Shown here: one piece after another, positions 9,254 to 17,199 of the stretch
How the letters are laid out: each line of letters opens with the position of its first letter
Numbering within the stretch: position 1 is the first letter of the stretch
DNA from: Streptomyces sp. ML-6
GTDB lineage: Bacteria; Actinomycetota; Actinomycetes; Streptomycetales; Streptomycetaceae
Reading direction: 5' to 3'
Length of the DNA: 64,000 nucleotides
Assembly (NCBI RefSeq): GCF_030116705.1
Contig: NZ_JAOTIK010000001.1
Location: 5,360,501-5,424,500, forward strand
Notes under the pieces: generated by a model
What the model saw: the letters and a program-made list of their open reading frames with translations, nothing else
What the model was told of the DNA's origin: nothing
Database searches by the model: none
Program-made: the position numbers and the translations under genes

Positions 9254-9586
9254 GTGATCAGCATCATCAAGACCAACGAACTGACCGATCTTTCCGTCGT
9301 CTCCGCCTGCTCGCTCGGCCTCGCCCGCTCCTCCGAGTCCTCGCTCCGTGGCACCGGTCTGTCCGGCATTCCTGCCGTCAGCCTGTCGGCCCCGGCGAGC
9401 CTCTCCGTGCGGGAGCGCAATGAGCGACCGGCCCAGGCACCGGCAGCAGCAGTAGCGAAGGGACAGGCCCAGGCCTATGCCTTTGCCGCCGTCGGTGCGG
9501 GAGCGGAATTCGGCACCAAGAAGCAGACGAAGCACCACACGATGTGGGCCTTCCGTGGGCCTGAACCCTGGAGTCATCCAGCCTGA
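9254..9586 (+). CDS. Upstream ORF (leader) of wblC
   Basis: 110-codon ORF between the wblC promoter and wblC. The GTG is preceded by GAGAGGAGG at 8-base spacing, one of the strongest ribosome sites in the window. The peptide starts MISIIKTNELTDL and has no recognisable domain; the middle is Ala/Ser-rich and the end basic (GTKKQTKHH). It stops 25 bases before a strong intrinsic terminator. whiB7/wblC genes of mycobacteria and streptomycetes are known to be controlled by upstream ORFs and premature termination, so its translation probably acts as the antibiotic sensor. Whether the peptide has its own function is unknown. A separate in-frame start 69 bases upstream has no ribosome site. Confidence 0.75.
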   Translation: MISIIKTNELTDLSVVSACSLGLARSSESSLRGTGLSGIPAVSLSAPASLSVRERNERPAQAPAAAVAKGQAQAYAFAAVGAGAEFGTKKQTKHHTMWAFRGPEPWSHPA

Positions 9587-9610
9587 TCCACCATCAGGCC
9601 GGCGCCTTCA

Positions 9611-9652
9611 GGGCCGCGGAACCCCACTCGGGATCCGCGGCCCTTTTGTTTT
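9611..9652 (+). terminator. Intrinsic terminator/attenuator in the wblC leader
   Basis: GGGCCGCGGA (9611-9620) pairs perfectly with TCCGCGGCCC (9634-9643), followed at once by TTTTGTTTT. This is the most classical terminator in the window and stands 108 bases before wblC. Upstream GGCCTGA/TCAGGCC arms (about 9558-9600) could form alternative structures. Confidence 0.88.
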
Positions 9653-9759
9653 GTCCGAACGGACGAGACAGCGCGAAGGGGCCTCGGGACAAGAAACACC
9701 CGGTACCAGCCGCCACCCGGTCAACAGGCCGGAACGAACAGACGAGGACACCACCCACC

Positions 9760-10128
9760 GTGCAACTCGAAGCGCACGCCCCGTCCGTACCGCCTTCCGA
9801 CACGATCTCCCCGCCCGGCCTCACGGAGGACTCCACCTTGCTTCCCCTCACCGCGCTCACCGCGCTCGACGACGCCATCGAGAACCTCGGCGTACCCGTT
9901 CCGTGCCGCTCCTACGACCCGGAGGTCTTCTTCGCCGAGTCGCCCGCCGACGTCGAGTACGCCAAGTCCCTCTGCCGCACCTGCCCGCTCGTCGAGGCCT
10001 GCCTCGCGGGCGCCAAGGAGCGTCGTGAGCCGTGGGGCGTCTGGGGCGGTGAGCTCTTCATCCAGGGTGTTGTCGTTGCTCGCAAGCGGCCGCGTGGTCG
10101 TCCGCGCAAGAACCCGGTCGCGGCGTGA
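9760..10128 (+). CDS. wblC: WhiB-family Fe-S transcription factor WblC (WhiB7)
   Basis: 122-residue WhiB-like regulator that binds a [4Fe-4S] cluster and the primary sigma factor and activates intrinsic antibiotic resistance genes. Four Cys are visible: PCRSYD, then LCRTCPLVEAC (C-x2-C-x5-C). They are followed by the WhiB turn GVWGG and, near the end, the AT-hook RGRPRK that separates WhiB7/WblC from other WhiB proteins. Start is the GTG at 9760; ribosome site is weak. The gene sits after uvrD2, as in mycobacteria, behind a promoter, upstream ORF and terminator that suggest induction by ribosome-targeting drugs. Confidence 0.95.
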   Translation: MQLEAHAPSVPPSDTISPPGLTEDSTLLPLTALTALDDAIENLGVPVPCRSYDPEVFFAESPADVEYAKSLCRTCPLVEACLAGAKERREPWGVWGGELFIQGVVVARKRPRGRPRKNPVAA

Positions 10129-10220
10129 TCGCCGACCTGGGGGCCACGGCTCCCAAACCCATGAAGCGCATCGGAACCATCGACCGTCCCCACACCCACG
10201 ATCCCCGAAATCAGGCCCCC

Positions 10221-10484
10221 ATGTCCGTCCCCACGAATGAGCCCGTCGGCTCCGCAACACCGAACGTCACGATCATCGGCGCGAACGACTCGCGTCAGAA
10301 CAGGACCCGCGAGATGCAACTCATCCCAGAAGCCCTGGCGCGTGCTCATATGCACGACCGCATGAGGGAAGCCGACACGCAACGCCAGGCCGTGCGCCTG
10401 GTCACCGCGCGTCGGATGCAGCGCAGGGCCGAGCGCGCCTCGATGCGCGCCCGCCGGGCGCTGGCCATGGCGGTCATGCACTAG
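10221..10484 (+). CDS. Small basic protein downstream of wblC, unknown function
   Basis: 87 residues if translation starts at the ATG given. An alternative GTG at 10125 overlaps the wblC stop (GTGA) and would add 32 residues. Either way it is probably in the wblC transcript. The second half is a highly charged, probably helical Arg/Ala-rich segment (RRMQRRAERASMRARRALAMAVM). There are no cysteines, signal peptide or known domain. I do not recognise a function. A strong hairpin follows 76 bases after the stop. Confidence 0.6.
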   Translation: MSVPTNEPVGSATPNVTIIGANDSRQNRTREMQLIPEALARAHMHDRMREADTQRQAVRLVTARRMQRRAERASMRARRALAMAVMH

Positions 10485-10560
10485 CCAGGCCGACAGCAGC
10501 ACCCGCCGCCGGGCAACCGCTCCGCCCGGCGGCGAACAGCACCCCCAGTCAGTACCCCTT

Positions 10561-10594
10561 CCGCGGGGCCGGTCCGGTCGGACCGGCCCCGCGG
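10561..10594 (+). terminator. Terminator hairpin after the wblC transcript
   Basis: CCGCGGGGCCGGTCC and GGACCGGCCCCGCGG form a perfect 15-bp stem with a 4-base loop; no T run follows, as is common at GC-rich terminators. Confidence 0.75.
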
Positions 10595-10692
10595 TCGTGT
10601 CCCAGCGCGACCGAGCCGCATGCCGGTGCCGCCGTGCCTGTCCCGTCGTGTGGTGCCGAGCGGCGCGACCGCACCGGGGTTATCGTCACGAC

Positions 10693-10920
10693 GTGGACGA
10701 GGAGACCCATCACCCGATTCAGCAGTCCGCTCAGCAGTCCGCGCGGAGCGACGAGGCAGCGGTCGTCTGTGCCCTGTGCCGCACCTCCGCCGACAGTGAG
10801 AGCACACCGCCGACCTGGATCTGTTCCGTGGAGAACGGTCGGCGCCGGTACTTCTGCGAGCAGTGTGCCCGCACCCACATCAGGGCGATCGAAAGCCGCC
10901 TCGACTCCGCCTGGTGGTGA
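10693..10920 (+). CDS. Small zinc-ribbon-like protein
   Basis: 75 residues. Two CxxC pairs (VCALC about residue 23 and FCEQC about 56) separated by about 30 residues suggest a small zinc ribbon/treble clef. The spacer contains TWICSVENGRRRYFC. The start is the GTG at 10693: TATCGT is followed by six bases and then GTG, a common leaderless arrangement in Streptomyces, and no Shine-Dalgarno is seen. No partner is evident. Function not recognised. Confidence 0.65.
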   Translation: MDEETHHPIQQSAQQSARSDEAAVVCALCRTSADSESTPPTWICSVENGRRRYFCEQCARTHIRAIESRLDSAWW

Positions 10921-11054
10921 CCCCCTGGGCGTCCCGCTCAGCAGCACCCCGATCGGCGACGCCCCGAGCCGCAGCGTTCCGGCCAGCGGTGTTCCGGCCG
11001 GAGGCTTCCCGTCCTCGCCCGGGCCCTCCCCGACCCGGTCCTCCCCGCCCCGGG

Positions 11055-11196
11055 CCGGAACGTGCCTGCCGGAAACGCGCCTGTTGGAAACGCGCTTACC
11101 GGGAACAACGCGCCCGGCGGGAACGCTCCGACCGGGAACGCGCCGACCAGGAACGCGCCGGCCAAGAACGCACCTGGCGGGAACGTACCCGTGGCG
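11055..11196. repeat. Degenerate 15-bp tandem repeats
   Basis: About nine copies of a GGGAACGCGCCGACC-like unit with AACG recurring every 15 bases (one 3-base insertion near 11106). They fill the gap between the zinc-ribbon gene and the end of the ABC1 gene. The plus strand can be read as GNAPx repeats and the minus strand as GAFxx repeats. I do not call a gene here. Confidence 0.9.
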
Positions 11197-11206
11197 TCGC
11201 CCTGGC

Positions 11207-12649
11207 CTAAGCCCCTGCGGGCGCGTCCTCCACCAGTTCCGGTGTCACACCCTCCTGCTCGTCCTCCACCGGCTCCCGCGCCGCGTCCTCCTCCTCGTAC
11301 TCCGGCAGGAAGCCCGGCAGCCAGGCTTCGAGCTCGTCGCGCAGCCGTACCGTCGCCCCCAACTGGCACAGCACCCCGATCGTGCTCAACGTCACCCGGT
11401 GTATCAGGAGATAGGCGGGCGGCAGGTTCAGCTGCTTGCCGAGCTGATGGGCGGGGGAGCGGAGGTCGGCGATCTGTGCCGCCTGGGTGCGCAACCAGCT
11501 CCGGGTAAAGGTGAACTCCTCCACCTGCGCCGGTTCGATGATGGGCAGGAGATACTCGAGCACCGCGTCCGGGTCGAGGTCGACCGACTCCTTGACGAAC
11601 CCCTCCTCGCACAACAGCTCGTAGACCGCCGCCGCCTCACCCTCCAGCGCCAGTCGCAAGGAGTCGCCGATCGGCTGCGGCAGACCACCCGGCAGCCGGT
11701 CCACCGTTCCGAAGTCCAGCACCCCGAGCCGCCACCCGCTCTCCTCGCCGTCCTCCTCGCCCGCTCCCTCGTCCGGGGGAAGCAGCCGGAAATTGCCCGG
11801 ATGCGGATCGGCGTGCAGCAGACCGGTGCGGGCGGGCCCCGAGAAGAGGAACCGCGCGAGCAACTGACCGGCCCGGTCCCGCTGCTCCGGGGTGCCCCCC
11901 GTGATCACGTCGGCCAGCGGAACACCGTCCATCCACTCCGTCACCAGCACCTGGTCGGAGTGGTACACCACGCCGGGGATCACGACATCGGGATCGTCGG
12001 CGAACTCCTCGGCGTGCTCCTGCTGCGACCGTGCCTCCTGTTCGTAGTCCAGTTCCTCCGAGACCCGGTCGCGCAGCTCCGTGATGAGCGGCTTGATGTC
12101 CATGCCCGGGATCAACGGGCCGAGCACCCGGGCGAATCTGCTGAGCTGGGTCAGATCCGAGAGCAGGGCCTCCCCGGCACCCGGGTACTGCACCTTCACC
12201 GCGACGTCCCGCCCGTCGTGCCACACCGCCCGGTGCACCTGACCGATCGAGGCGGCCGCCGACGGTGTGTCCGCGAATTCGAGGAACAACTCCCGCCAGT
12301 TCTCGCCGAGCCGCTCCTCCAGCACCGCGTGGACGGTGGCACTGGGCATGGGAGGTGCGGCTTCCTGGAGTTTGGTGAGCGCCGCCCGGTACGGACCGGC
12401 GACCTCCTCGGGCAGCGCCGACTCGAAGACGGACAGGGCCTGCCCCAGCTTCATCGCCCCGCCCTTCAGCTCGCCCAGGACCTTGAACAACTGGTCCGCG
12501 GTGCGCTGCTGGACCTCCCGGGCGACCAACTCCGCGGACTTCCCGCCGATCCGCTTGCCCAGGCCCCATGTGGCGCGACCGGCGAACCCCAAGGGCAGGG
12601 CGGCCAATTTGGCGGTACGGGTGACCGCTTTCCGGGGAAGATCAGACAT
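11207..12649 (-). CDS. ABC1/UbiB/ADCK-family atypical kinase
   Basis: 480 residues. The KxGQ signature is seen as MKLGQALS in the N-terminal extension. ASIGQVH replaces the usual glycine-rich loop, with the VAVKVQYP lysine, EELDYEQEA, VLVTEWMDG hinge, LLHADPHPGNF catalytic loop and the VLDFGTVDRLP metal motif. The family includes UbiB/COQ8 ATPases linked to isoprenoid quinone lipids, and the mycobacterial homologue sits beside whiB7 (Rv3197). The ATG was chosen for GGAGG six bases upstream and the usual family length; the open frame continues upstream without support. The C-terminus is unusually acidic. Possible roles include quinone/lipid metabolism or WblC-linked drug tolerance. Confidence 0.85.
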   Translation of the reverse strand: MSDLPRKAVTRTAKLAALPLGFAGRATWGLGKRIGGKSAELVAREVQQRTADQLFKVLGELKGGAMKLGQALSVFESALPEEVAGPYRAALTKLQEAAPPMPSATVHAVLEERLGENWRELFLEFADTPSAAASIGQVHRAVWHDGRDVAVKVQYPGAGEALLSDLTQLSRFARVLGPLIPGMDIKPLITELRDRVSEELDYEQEARSQQEHAEEFADDPDVVIPGVVYHSDQVLVTEWMDGVPLADVITGGTPEQRDRAGQLLARFLFSGPARTGLLHADPHPGNFRLLPPDEGAGEEDGEESGWRLGVLDFGTVDRLPGGLPQPIGDSLRLALEGEAAAVYELLCEEGFVKESVDLDPDAVLEYLLPIIEPAQVEEFTFTRSWLRTQAAQIADLRSPAHQLGKQLNLPPAYLLIHRVTLSTIGVLCQLGATVRLRDELEAWLPGFLPEYEEEDAAREPVEDEQEGVTPELVEDAPAGA

Positions 12650-12690
12650 GAGCCCCTCCAAATCCCAGACTGCCGTGCCGGGCGCGGCGG

Positions 12691-13836
12691 TTACCCGGCC
12701 ATTGTGTCGTGCGTGGTTCCGGCCCCGGAGGAGCACTCCCTCCCAATGTGCCCGGCCGCTCCACAGGAACAGTCGAGATGCGCTCCGATCTGCTCGGACC
12801 GCCAGTCCAGCAACGGCAGCGCCGCCTCCCAGCGCGACCCGGTGCTCGCGGGCAACTCCCCGTCCAGGAAGGACAACGCGTGGGCGGCCGCCAACCCGGC
12901 CACCGCCGTCGCCAGCCCCAGGTCACAGGCCTGCACGGCGGCCCGCCGCCCGGACCGCCACTGGGACAGCATCCTGGGCCACTGCTCGTCCCCGTCCGCA
13001 CGGTTCAGCTCCAGGCACCCCGCGCAGGCGGTGCCTCCGGGCAGGACCAGCGGCCCCACCACCCCCGTCGCCTCCATCACCCCCGCGTAGAGATGAGGAG
13101 TACCCGACGCGATCCACGGTTCGGCCGGACGCGGGTCGGGGGCGTACACCGCGAGGCCGTCGCGCGGGGCGACCACGATCAGCGAAAGCCCCGGCTCACC
13201 ACCCGACGGGGAACCAGCCGACTCCGCCGTCCGGGGCGTCGCCCCGATGGCGGATCTGCGCACCAACTGCCGGGCCGCGGTGTCCCTGCGCTCACCGACG
13301 GACGTCGGAGGAAGCCCGCCGGGCGAGACGTCCCACGGCTCCGTGTGCCCACCGTCCAGAACCTCCACCCGGCCCACCCCGGCCCCCGACAGCACCGCCG
13401 CGATCGCGGCCCCGACCCGGCCCGCACCCCGTACCTGGACCCGCATCCCCCGACGGGCCGCCATCCGTCGCATCCCGCCGCCCGGTTCGGGATGGACGAC
13501 GGAGAGCGACGCCAGGTCGGGGCGGTGCCGCTCCAACGCACCGGGCCGGTTCCGCAACGCCTCGGTCTCCGGGCCGGCGGCCCGTACGTCGTCGATCAGT
13601 CCGGCGCTCGCCAAGCGGTTCACCAGCACGTCCACCTGATGCTCCGACAGGTCCAGCGTCCGGGCCTCCTCGTGCAGCAGCGGAAGACCACGCGTCCCGT
13701 CGAGCAGTTCCAGAAAACTGCCCGTGGCGATATCCAGCGGGCCGAACTTCACCGCATGAGCAGGGGTCACTCCGAATTGCACGGTGCCCCGGCCGCGCCA
13801 CGCGCGGCGCAGTGCGGGTTTCAACATTGGATGCAC
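12691..13836 (-). CDS. ThiF/E1-like protein with N-terminal RRE-like (TOMM leader-binding) region
   Basis: 381 residues. Residues 1-110 (LKPALRRAWRGRGTVQFG through ASAGLIDD) resemble the winged-helix, PqqD-like N-terminus of proteins annotated as TOMM precursor leader-peptide-binding or cyclodehydratase components. The middle has a Rossmann glycine motif VRGAGRVGAAIAAVL and a following acidic VEVLDGG, as in ThiF/MoeB/E1 folds. The C-terminal half has CAGC and CSCG, possible zinc ligands. No YcaO cyclodehydratase, precursor peptide or thiamine gene is nearby, so the substrate is unknown. GTG start chosen for the GGGGG five bases upstream; ATG at 13827 is an alternative. It lies 41 bases upstream of the ABC1 gene and is probably co-transcribed with it. 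Confidence 0.7.
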   Translation of the reverse strand: MHPMLKPALRRAWRGRGTVQFGVTPAHAVKFGPLDIATGSFLELLDGTRGLPLLHEEARTLDLSEHQVDVLVNRLASAGLIDDVRAAGPETEALRNRPGALERHRPDLASLSVVHPEPGGGMRRMAARRGMRVQVRGAGRVGAAIAAVLSGAGVGRVEVLDGGHTEPWDVSPGGLPPTSVGERRDTAARQLVRRSAIGATPRTAESAGSPSGGEPGLSLIVVAPRDGLAVYAPDPRPAEPWIASGTPHLYAGVMEATGVVGPLVLPGGTACAGCLELNRADGDEQWPRMLSQWRSGRRAAVQACDLGLATAVAGLAAAHALSFLDGELPASTGSRWEAALPLLDWRSEQIGAHLDCSCGAAGHIGRECSSGAGTTHDTMAG

Positions 13837-13942
13837 GACTACCCCCGGTCTGTGTTCCTCGATCTCTGTGCGTGGGCCGCGGCCCGGATCTTCGCGAGAT
13901 CCGTTGGTCAGAATGCGGCCCGGCGCCGAAGCGCGCAGAAAG

Positions 13943-13951
13943 TTATCCACA
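13943..13951 (+). promoter_or_regulatory. DnaA-box-like site
   Basis: TTATCCACA, identical to the classical DnaA box, in the divergent promoter region between the ThiF-like and metallopeptidase genes. Single copy; function uncertain. Confidence 0.4.
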
Positions 13952-14056
13952 GGTGGGGGGTATTAGTCATTCAAATGGTGCGTGCTGGGGTGTGGATCGG
14001 ACACGAACCGTTCCGGAGGCGGGACTTCCCCCACCGATACCGGGTAACGTCGTCGC

Positions 14057-14680
14057 GTGCCCGCCGACCCGTCACCCGGAATCGCCGGGGAGACCTCCGT
14101 GAGCGGCGCCGGAACCCGGCGGCGCGACGCCTTGGACCGTCCGCCCCGTGCCTCGGCGACGAGTGCGGTCGAGGTCCGCAGGAGCAGCCGTCGCAGCAGA
14201 ACGGTCTCCGCGTACCGCGAGGGCGACCGCACCATCGTGCTCATTCCGGCCCGGATGTCGGAGGCCGAGGAGCAGCGCTGGGTCGGGGTGATGCTCGACC
14301 GGCTCGCGGCGCAGGAGAGCAGACGCGTCCTCGGCGACGGCGAGCTGGCCGAGCGCGCCGAGCGGCTGTCCGCCCAGTACTTCGAGGGCCGGGCCAGACC
14401 GGCGTCGGTGCGTTGGGTGACCAACCAGAACACCCGATGGGGGTCCTGCACCCCGGCGGAGGGCAGCATCCGCCTGTCGCACCGGTTGCAGGGCATGCCC
14501 GAGTACGTCGTGGACTACGTGCTGGTCCATGAGCTGGCCCACCTGCTCGTTCCCGGCCACGGGCCCCGCTTCTGGCGGCTGCTGGAGGCGTACCCCCGCA
14601 CCGAGCGGGCGCGCGGTTACCTGGAGGGCGTGGTGGCGGCCGACCGGCTGCCGCAGTTGCCGGCCGCACGCGGTGAGTGA
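14057..14680 (+). CDS. YgjP/WLM-like (DUF45) zinc metallopeptidase
   Basis: 207 residues. The zinc motif HELAHLLVPGHGPRFW (about residues 157-172) is HExxH plus a third His, typical of the DUF45/YgjP/SprT-like class. The preceding NTRWGSC motif (about 122) is also typical of the family. Start: TAACGT, six bases, then GTG at 14057 suggests a leaderless transcript; a GTG at 14099 with GGGGAGA upstream is the alternative. The N-terminal 45 residues are Arg/Ser/Ala-rich and poorly structured. It is divergent from the ThiF-like gene and precedes the TerD-AIM24 set. Substrate unknown. Confidence 0.8.
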   Translation: MPADPSPGIAGETSVSGAGTRRRDALDRPPRASATSAVEVRRSSRRSRTVSAYREGDRTIVLIPARMSEAEEQRWVGVMLDRLAAQESRRVLGDGELAERAERLSAQYFEGRARPASVRWVTNQNTRWGSCTPAEGSIRLSHRLQGMPEYVVDYVLVHELAHLLVPGHGPRFWRLLEAYPRTERARGYLEGVVAADRLPQLPAARGE

Positions 14681-14787
14681 CATGCGGCGATTCCGTACCA
14701 GGTGTGTACCGGCTTAGCCCGGTGTCGGAGTTTGCGGTTAGCCTGGCGCGACGCATTCACATTCGGGATGGGGGACGGTCGTTACGC

Positions 14788-16491
14788 ATGGCCAGGGAAT
14801 TCCAACGCGGCCACAAGGCCAAGATCAGCGATCTCACGCCGGGGACAGACCTGTACGTAGGCGTGCAGATCGCCGGGTCGGGACTGACCTTCGACATCAG
14901 TTGCTTCGGTCTCGACGCCGAGGAGCGACTCTCCGACGACCGGTATTTCATCTTCTTCAATCAGCCTAAATCGCCCGAGGAGTCCATTCAGCTCCTCGGT
15001 GCCCAGGCAGGCGACACCGAGTCGTTCCGCGTCACCCTGGACCGCATTCCGGCGCACATCCACAAGCTGTCGTTCACCGCGACGATCGACGGGGCCGGGC
15101 AGATGTCCCAGATCGGCCCCGGGTACATCCGGGTCGTCGCGGGTGGCGAGGAGGTCGTCAGGTACGCCTTCAACGGCTCGGAGTTCAGCACCGAGCGCGC
15201 GGTGATGCTGGGCGACTTCTACCTGAAGGACGTCTGGCGCTTCGCCGCCGTCGGCCAGGGCTTCGACGGCGGCCTCGAAGCGCTGCTGAAGAACTTCGGC
15301 GGCGAGGTCGCCGAGGAGGAGCCCGCCGCTCCCCAGCCGCAGGCCGCCGCTCCGTCGTTCGCACCACCCGCCCAGGCCGCCGCCCCGTCGTTCGCACCGC
15401 CCGCCCAGACGGCCGCGCCGGCCCCCGCCCCGTCCTTCGGCGCCCCGGCGGCCCCGCAGGCCCCCCAGCCGGCTCCGTCCTTCGGGGCTCCGGTCGGCCA
15501 GACCCCACCCCCCGCGCCGCCGCAACAGGTGCACACCGCGCCGACGATGGCCGCGCCGCTGGCGCCGCCCGGTGGCGCGGTTCCGCCCACGCCCGCGCCG
15601 ACCCCCGCTCCGTACGGGCAGCCGCAGCAGCCCCAGCAGCCGCAGTTCGGCCAGGTCCCCGGCCAGCCCGCCCCCGCAGCCCCGTACGGACAGCAGGCCC
15701 CCGGGCCCTACGGACAGCAGCCTCCCGCCCCGTACGGGCAGCAGCCTCCGGGAATGCAGCCCATGGGCATGCCGGGAATGCAGCCGCCCGGCATGCCCCA
15801 GGGTGTACCGCAGGGCATGCCGCAGGCCGGTGCCGGGCTCCAGGCGGCGCTCCAGCCCTACAAGGAGACGGCCACCGGCCAGCGCTGGACCCCGCAGAAC
15901 CAGCAACTCATGCGGGTCGACCTCTCCATGGGCGGCACGCCCGTGCTCGCCCGCCAGGGCAGCATGGTGATGTACCAGGGCAAGGTCGACTTCAGCTACA
16001 AGGGCGCCGGCTTCGCGGGCCGCATCGTCGGCAACTCCACCGGCCAGGAGATGCAGCTGATGCGCTGCACCGGCCGCGGACAGCTCTTCCTCGCGGAGGA
16101 CGGTTCCCACCTGCACGCCATCGAGCTCCAGGGCGACGGCATCTGCGTCTCGGCGGAGAACGTCCTCGCCTTCGACGAGACCCTGCAGTACGAGGTCCGC
16201 AGGATCGAGGGCCACGGAATCCCCGGCGGGGCCCTGTTCACCATGCAGTTCCAGGGCACCGGCACGATCGTCGTCAAGACCCGCGGCGTCCCCGTCGTCC
16301 TGCCCGTCACGCCGACCACCTTCGCCGACTGCAACGCCGTCGTGGCCTGGTCGTCCGCGTCCCAGGTGATCATCTCCAGCCAGGTCCGGCTGCGCCGCAA
16401 CGCGTACCCGGGGCACAGCGGGGAGACCGTGAACCTCCAGTTCCGGGGCGCTCCCGGCAACTTCATCGTCGTCCAGCCCTACGAGGTCTGA
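14788..16491 (+). CDS. TerD-domain / AIM24-domain fusion protein
   Basis: 567 residues. Residues 1-190 are a TerD-type calcium-binding stress domain (KISDLTPGTDLYVGVQI, FDISCFGLD, DDRYFIFFNQPKSPE and RIPAHIHKLSFTATI are recognisable). Residues 190-350 are a Pro/Ala/Gln linker with repeats such as APSFAPPAQ and PYGQQ. Residues 360-567 are an AIM24 (tryptophan-RNA-binding-attenuator-like) domain (LMRVDLS, GQLFLAEDGSHLHAIEL, AWSSASQ, PGNFIVVQPYEV). Two separate AIM24 genes follow after 11 and 16 bases, so all three form an operon. TerD proteins are tied to stress and membrane-associated complexes. The role of AIM24 in bacteria is not known. A weak GGGGGA ribosome site precedes the ATG. Confidence 0.88.
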   Translation: MAREFQRGHKAKISDLTPGTDLYVGVQIAGSGLTFDISCFGLDAEERLSDDRYFIFFNQPKSPEESIQLLGAQAGDTESFRVTLDRIPAHIHKLSFTATIDGAGQMSQIGPGYIRVVAGGEEVVRYAFNGSEFSTERAVMLGDFYLKDVWRFAAVGQGFDGGLEALLKNFGGEVAEEEPAAPQPQAAAPSFAPPAQAAAPSFAPPAQTAAPAPAPSFGAPAAPQAPQPAPSFGAPVGQTPPPAPPQQVHTAPTMAAPLAPPGGAVPPTPAPTPAPYGQPQQPQQPQFGQVPGQPAPAAPYGQQAPGPYGQQPPAPYGQQPPGMQPMGMPGMQPPGMPQGVPQGMPQAGAGLQAALQPYKETATGQRWTPQNQQLMRVDLSMGGTPVLARQGSMVMYQGKVDFSYKGAGFAGRIVGNSTGQEMQLMRCTGRGQLFLAEDGSHLHAIELQGDGICVSAENVLAFDETLQYEVRRIEGHGIPGGALFTMQFQGTGTIVVKTRGVPVVLPVTPTTFADCNAVVAWSSASQVIISSQVRLRRNAYPGHSGETVNLQFRGAPGNFIVVQPYEV

Positions 16492-16502
16492 GGGAGCCCG
16501 TC

Positions 16503-17183
16503 ATGAACCAGCAACTCGCGGGCTTCGCCCCGACCCCCGTCACGGCCCGGATGGAGAACCACGGCAGCACGATGCTCAAGGTCGCCATGGCCACCGGCCA
16601 GGACCTCTACGCACGTACCGGCTCGATGGTCGCGTACGAGGGCTTCATCCAGTACGAGCCCAACCCGCCCGCCGCCCGCCAGATCGCCTCCCAGTGGATC
16701 ACCGGCGAGGGCGCGCCGATCATGAAGTGCTCCGGCGACGGGCTGCTCTACCTCGCCGACTACGGCGCCGATGTGGTCGTCATCAACCTCAACAACGACT
16801 CCCTCTCGGTCAACGGCACCAACCTCCTGGCCTTCGACGGCCACCTCACCTGGGGCGTGGAGCGGGTCAAGGGCCTCGCCAAGTTCGCGGGCCAGGGCCT
16901 GTGGAACGTCTGCATCTCCGGCACCGGCTGGGTCGCCATCACCTCGCGCGGCACGCCGATCGTCGTCGACTGCGGACGCGGCGAGGACGAGACCTACGTC
17001 GACCCGGACGCCCTCGTGGCGTGGTCCCCGAACCTCAAGGTGAAGGGCAAGCGCAGCTTCAAGGCGTCCTCGCTCATCGGGCGGGGCAGCGGTGAGGCCT
17101 ACCAGATGGCCTTCTCCGGCCAGGGCATCGTCGTCGTGCAGCCGAGCGAGGACAGTACCGACCGCCTGCGGGTCCGGAACTGA
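16503..17183 (+). CDS. AIM24 family protein (second of three)
   Basis: 226 residues, a single AIM24 beta-rich domain with ARTGSMVAYEG near the N-terminus, GLLYLADYGADVVVINL in the middle and GQGIVVVQPSE at the end, paralogous to the C-terminal domain of the preceding protein. No signal peptide. AGGGAGCCCGTC precedes the ATG. It lies 11 bases after the TerD-AIM24 gene and 16 before the third copy. Function unknown; co-operation in one complex is inferred from the operon. Confidence 0.87.
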   Translation: MNQQLAGFAPTPVTARMENHGSTMLKVAMATGQDLYARTGSMVAYEGFIQYEPNPPAARQIASQWITGEGAPIMKCSGDGLLYLADYGADVVVINLNNDSLSVNGTNLLAFDGHLTWGVERVKGLAKFAGQGLWNVCISGTGWVAITSRGTPIVVDCGRGEDETYVDPDALVAWSPNLKVKGKRSFKASSLIGRGSGEAYQMAFSGQGIVVVQPSEDSTDRLRVRN

Positions 17184-17199
17184 GGGGGAGGGAACCACC

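Noticed and set aside
10938..11612. GAFxx repeat protein on the minus strand (pentapeptide-like)
   Set aside because: The repeats come from a 15-bp minisatellite and the frame runs into the ABC1 gene in another frame; no ribosome site.
12691..13836. A RiPP biosynthetic cluster around the RRE/E1-like gene
   Set aside because: No YcaO, dehydrogenase, transporter or precursor-like ORF with a ribosome site found within several kb.
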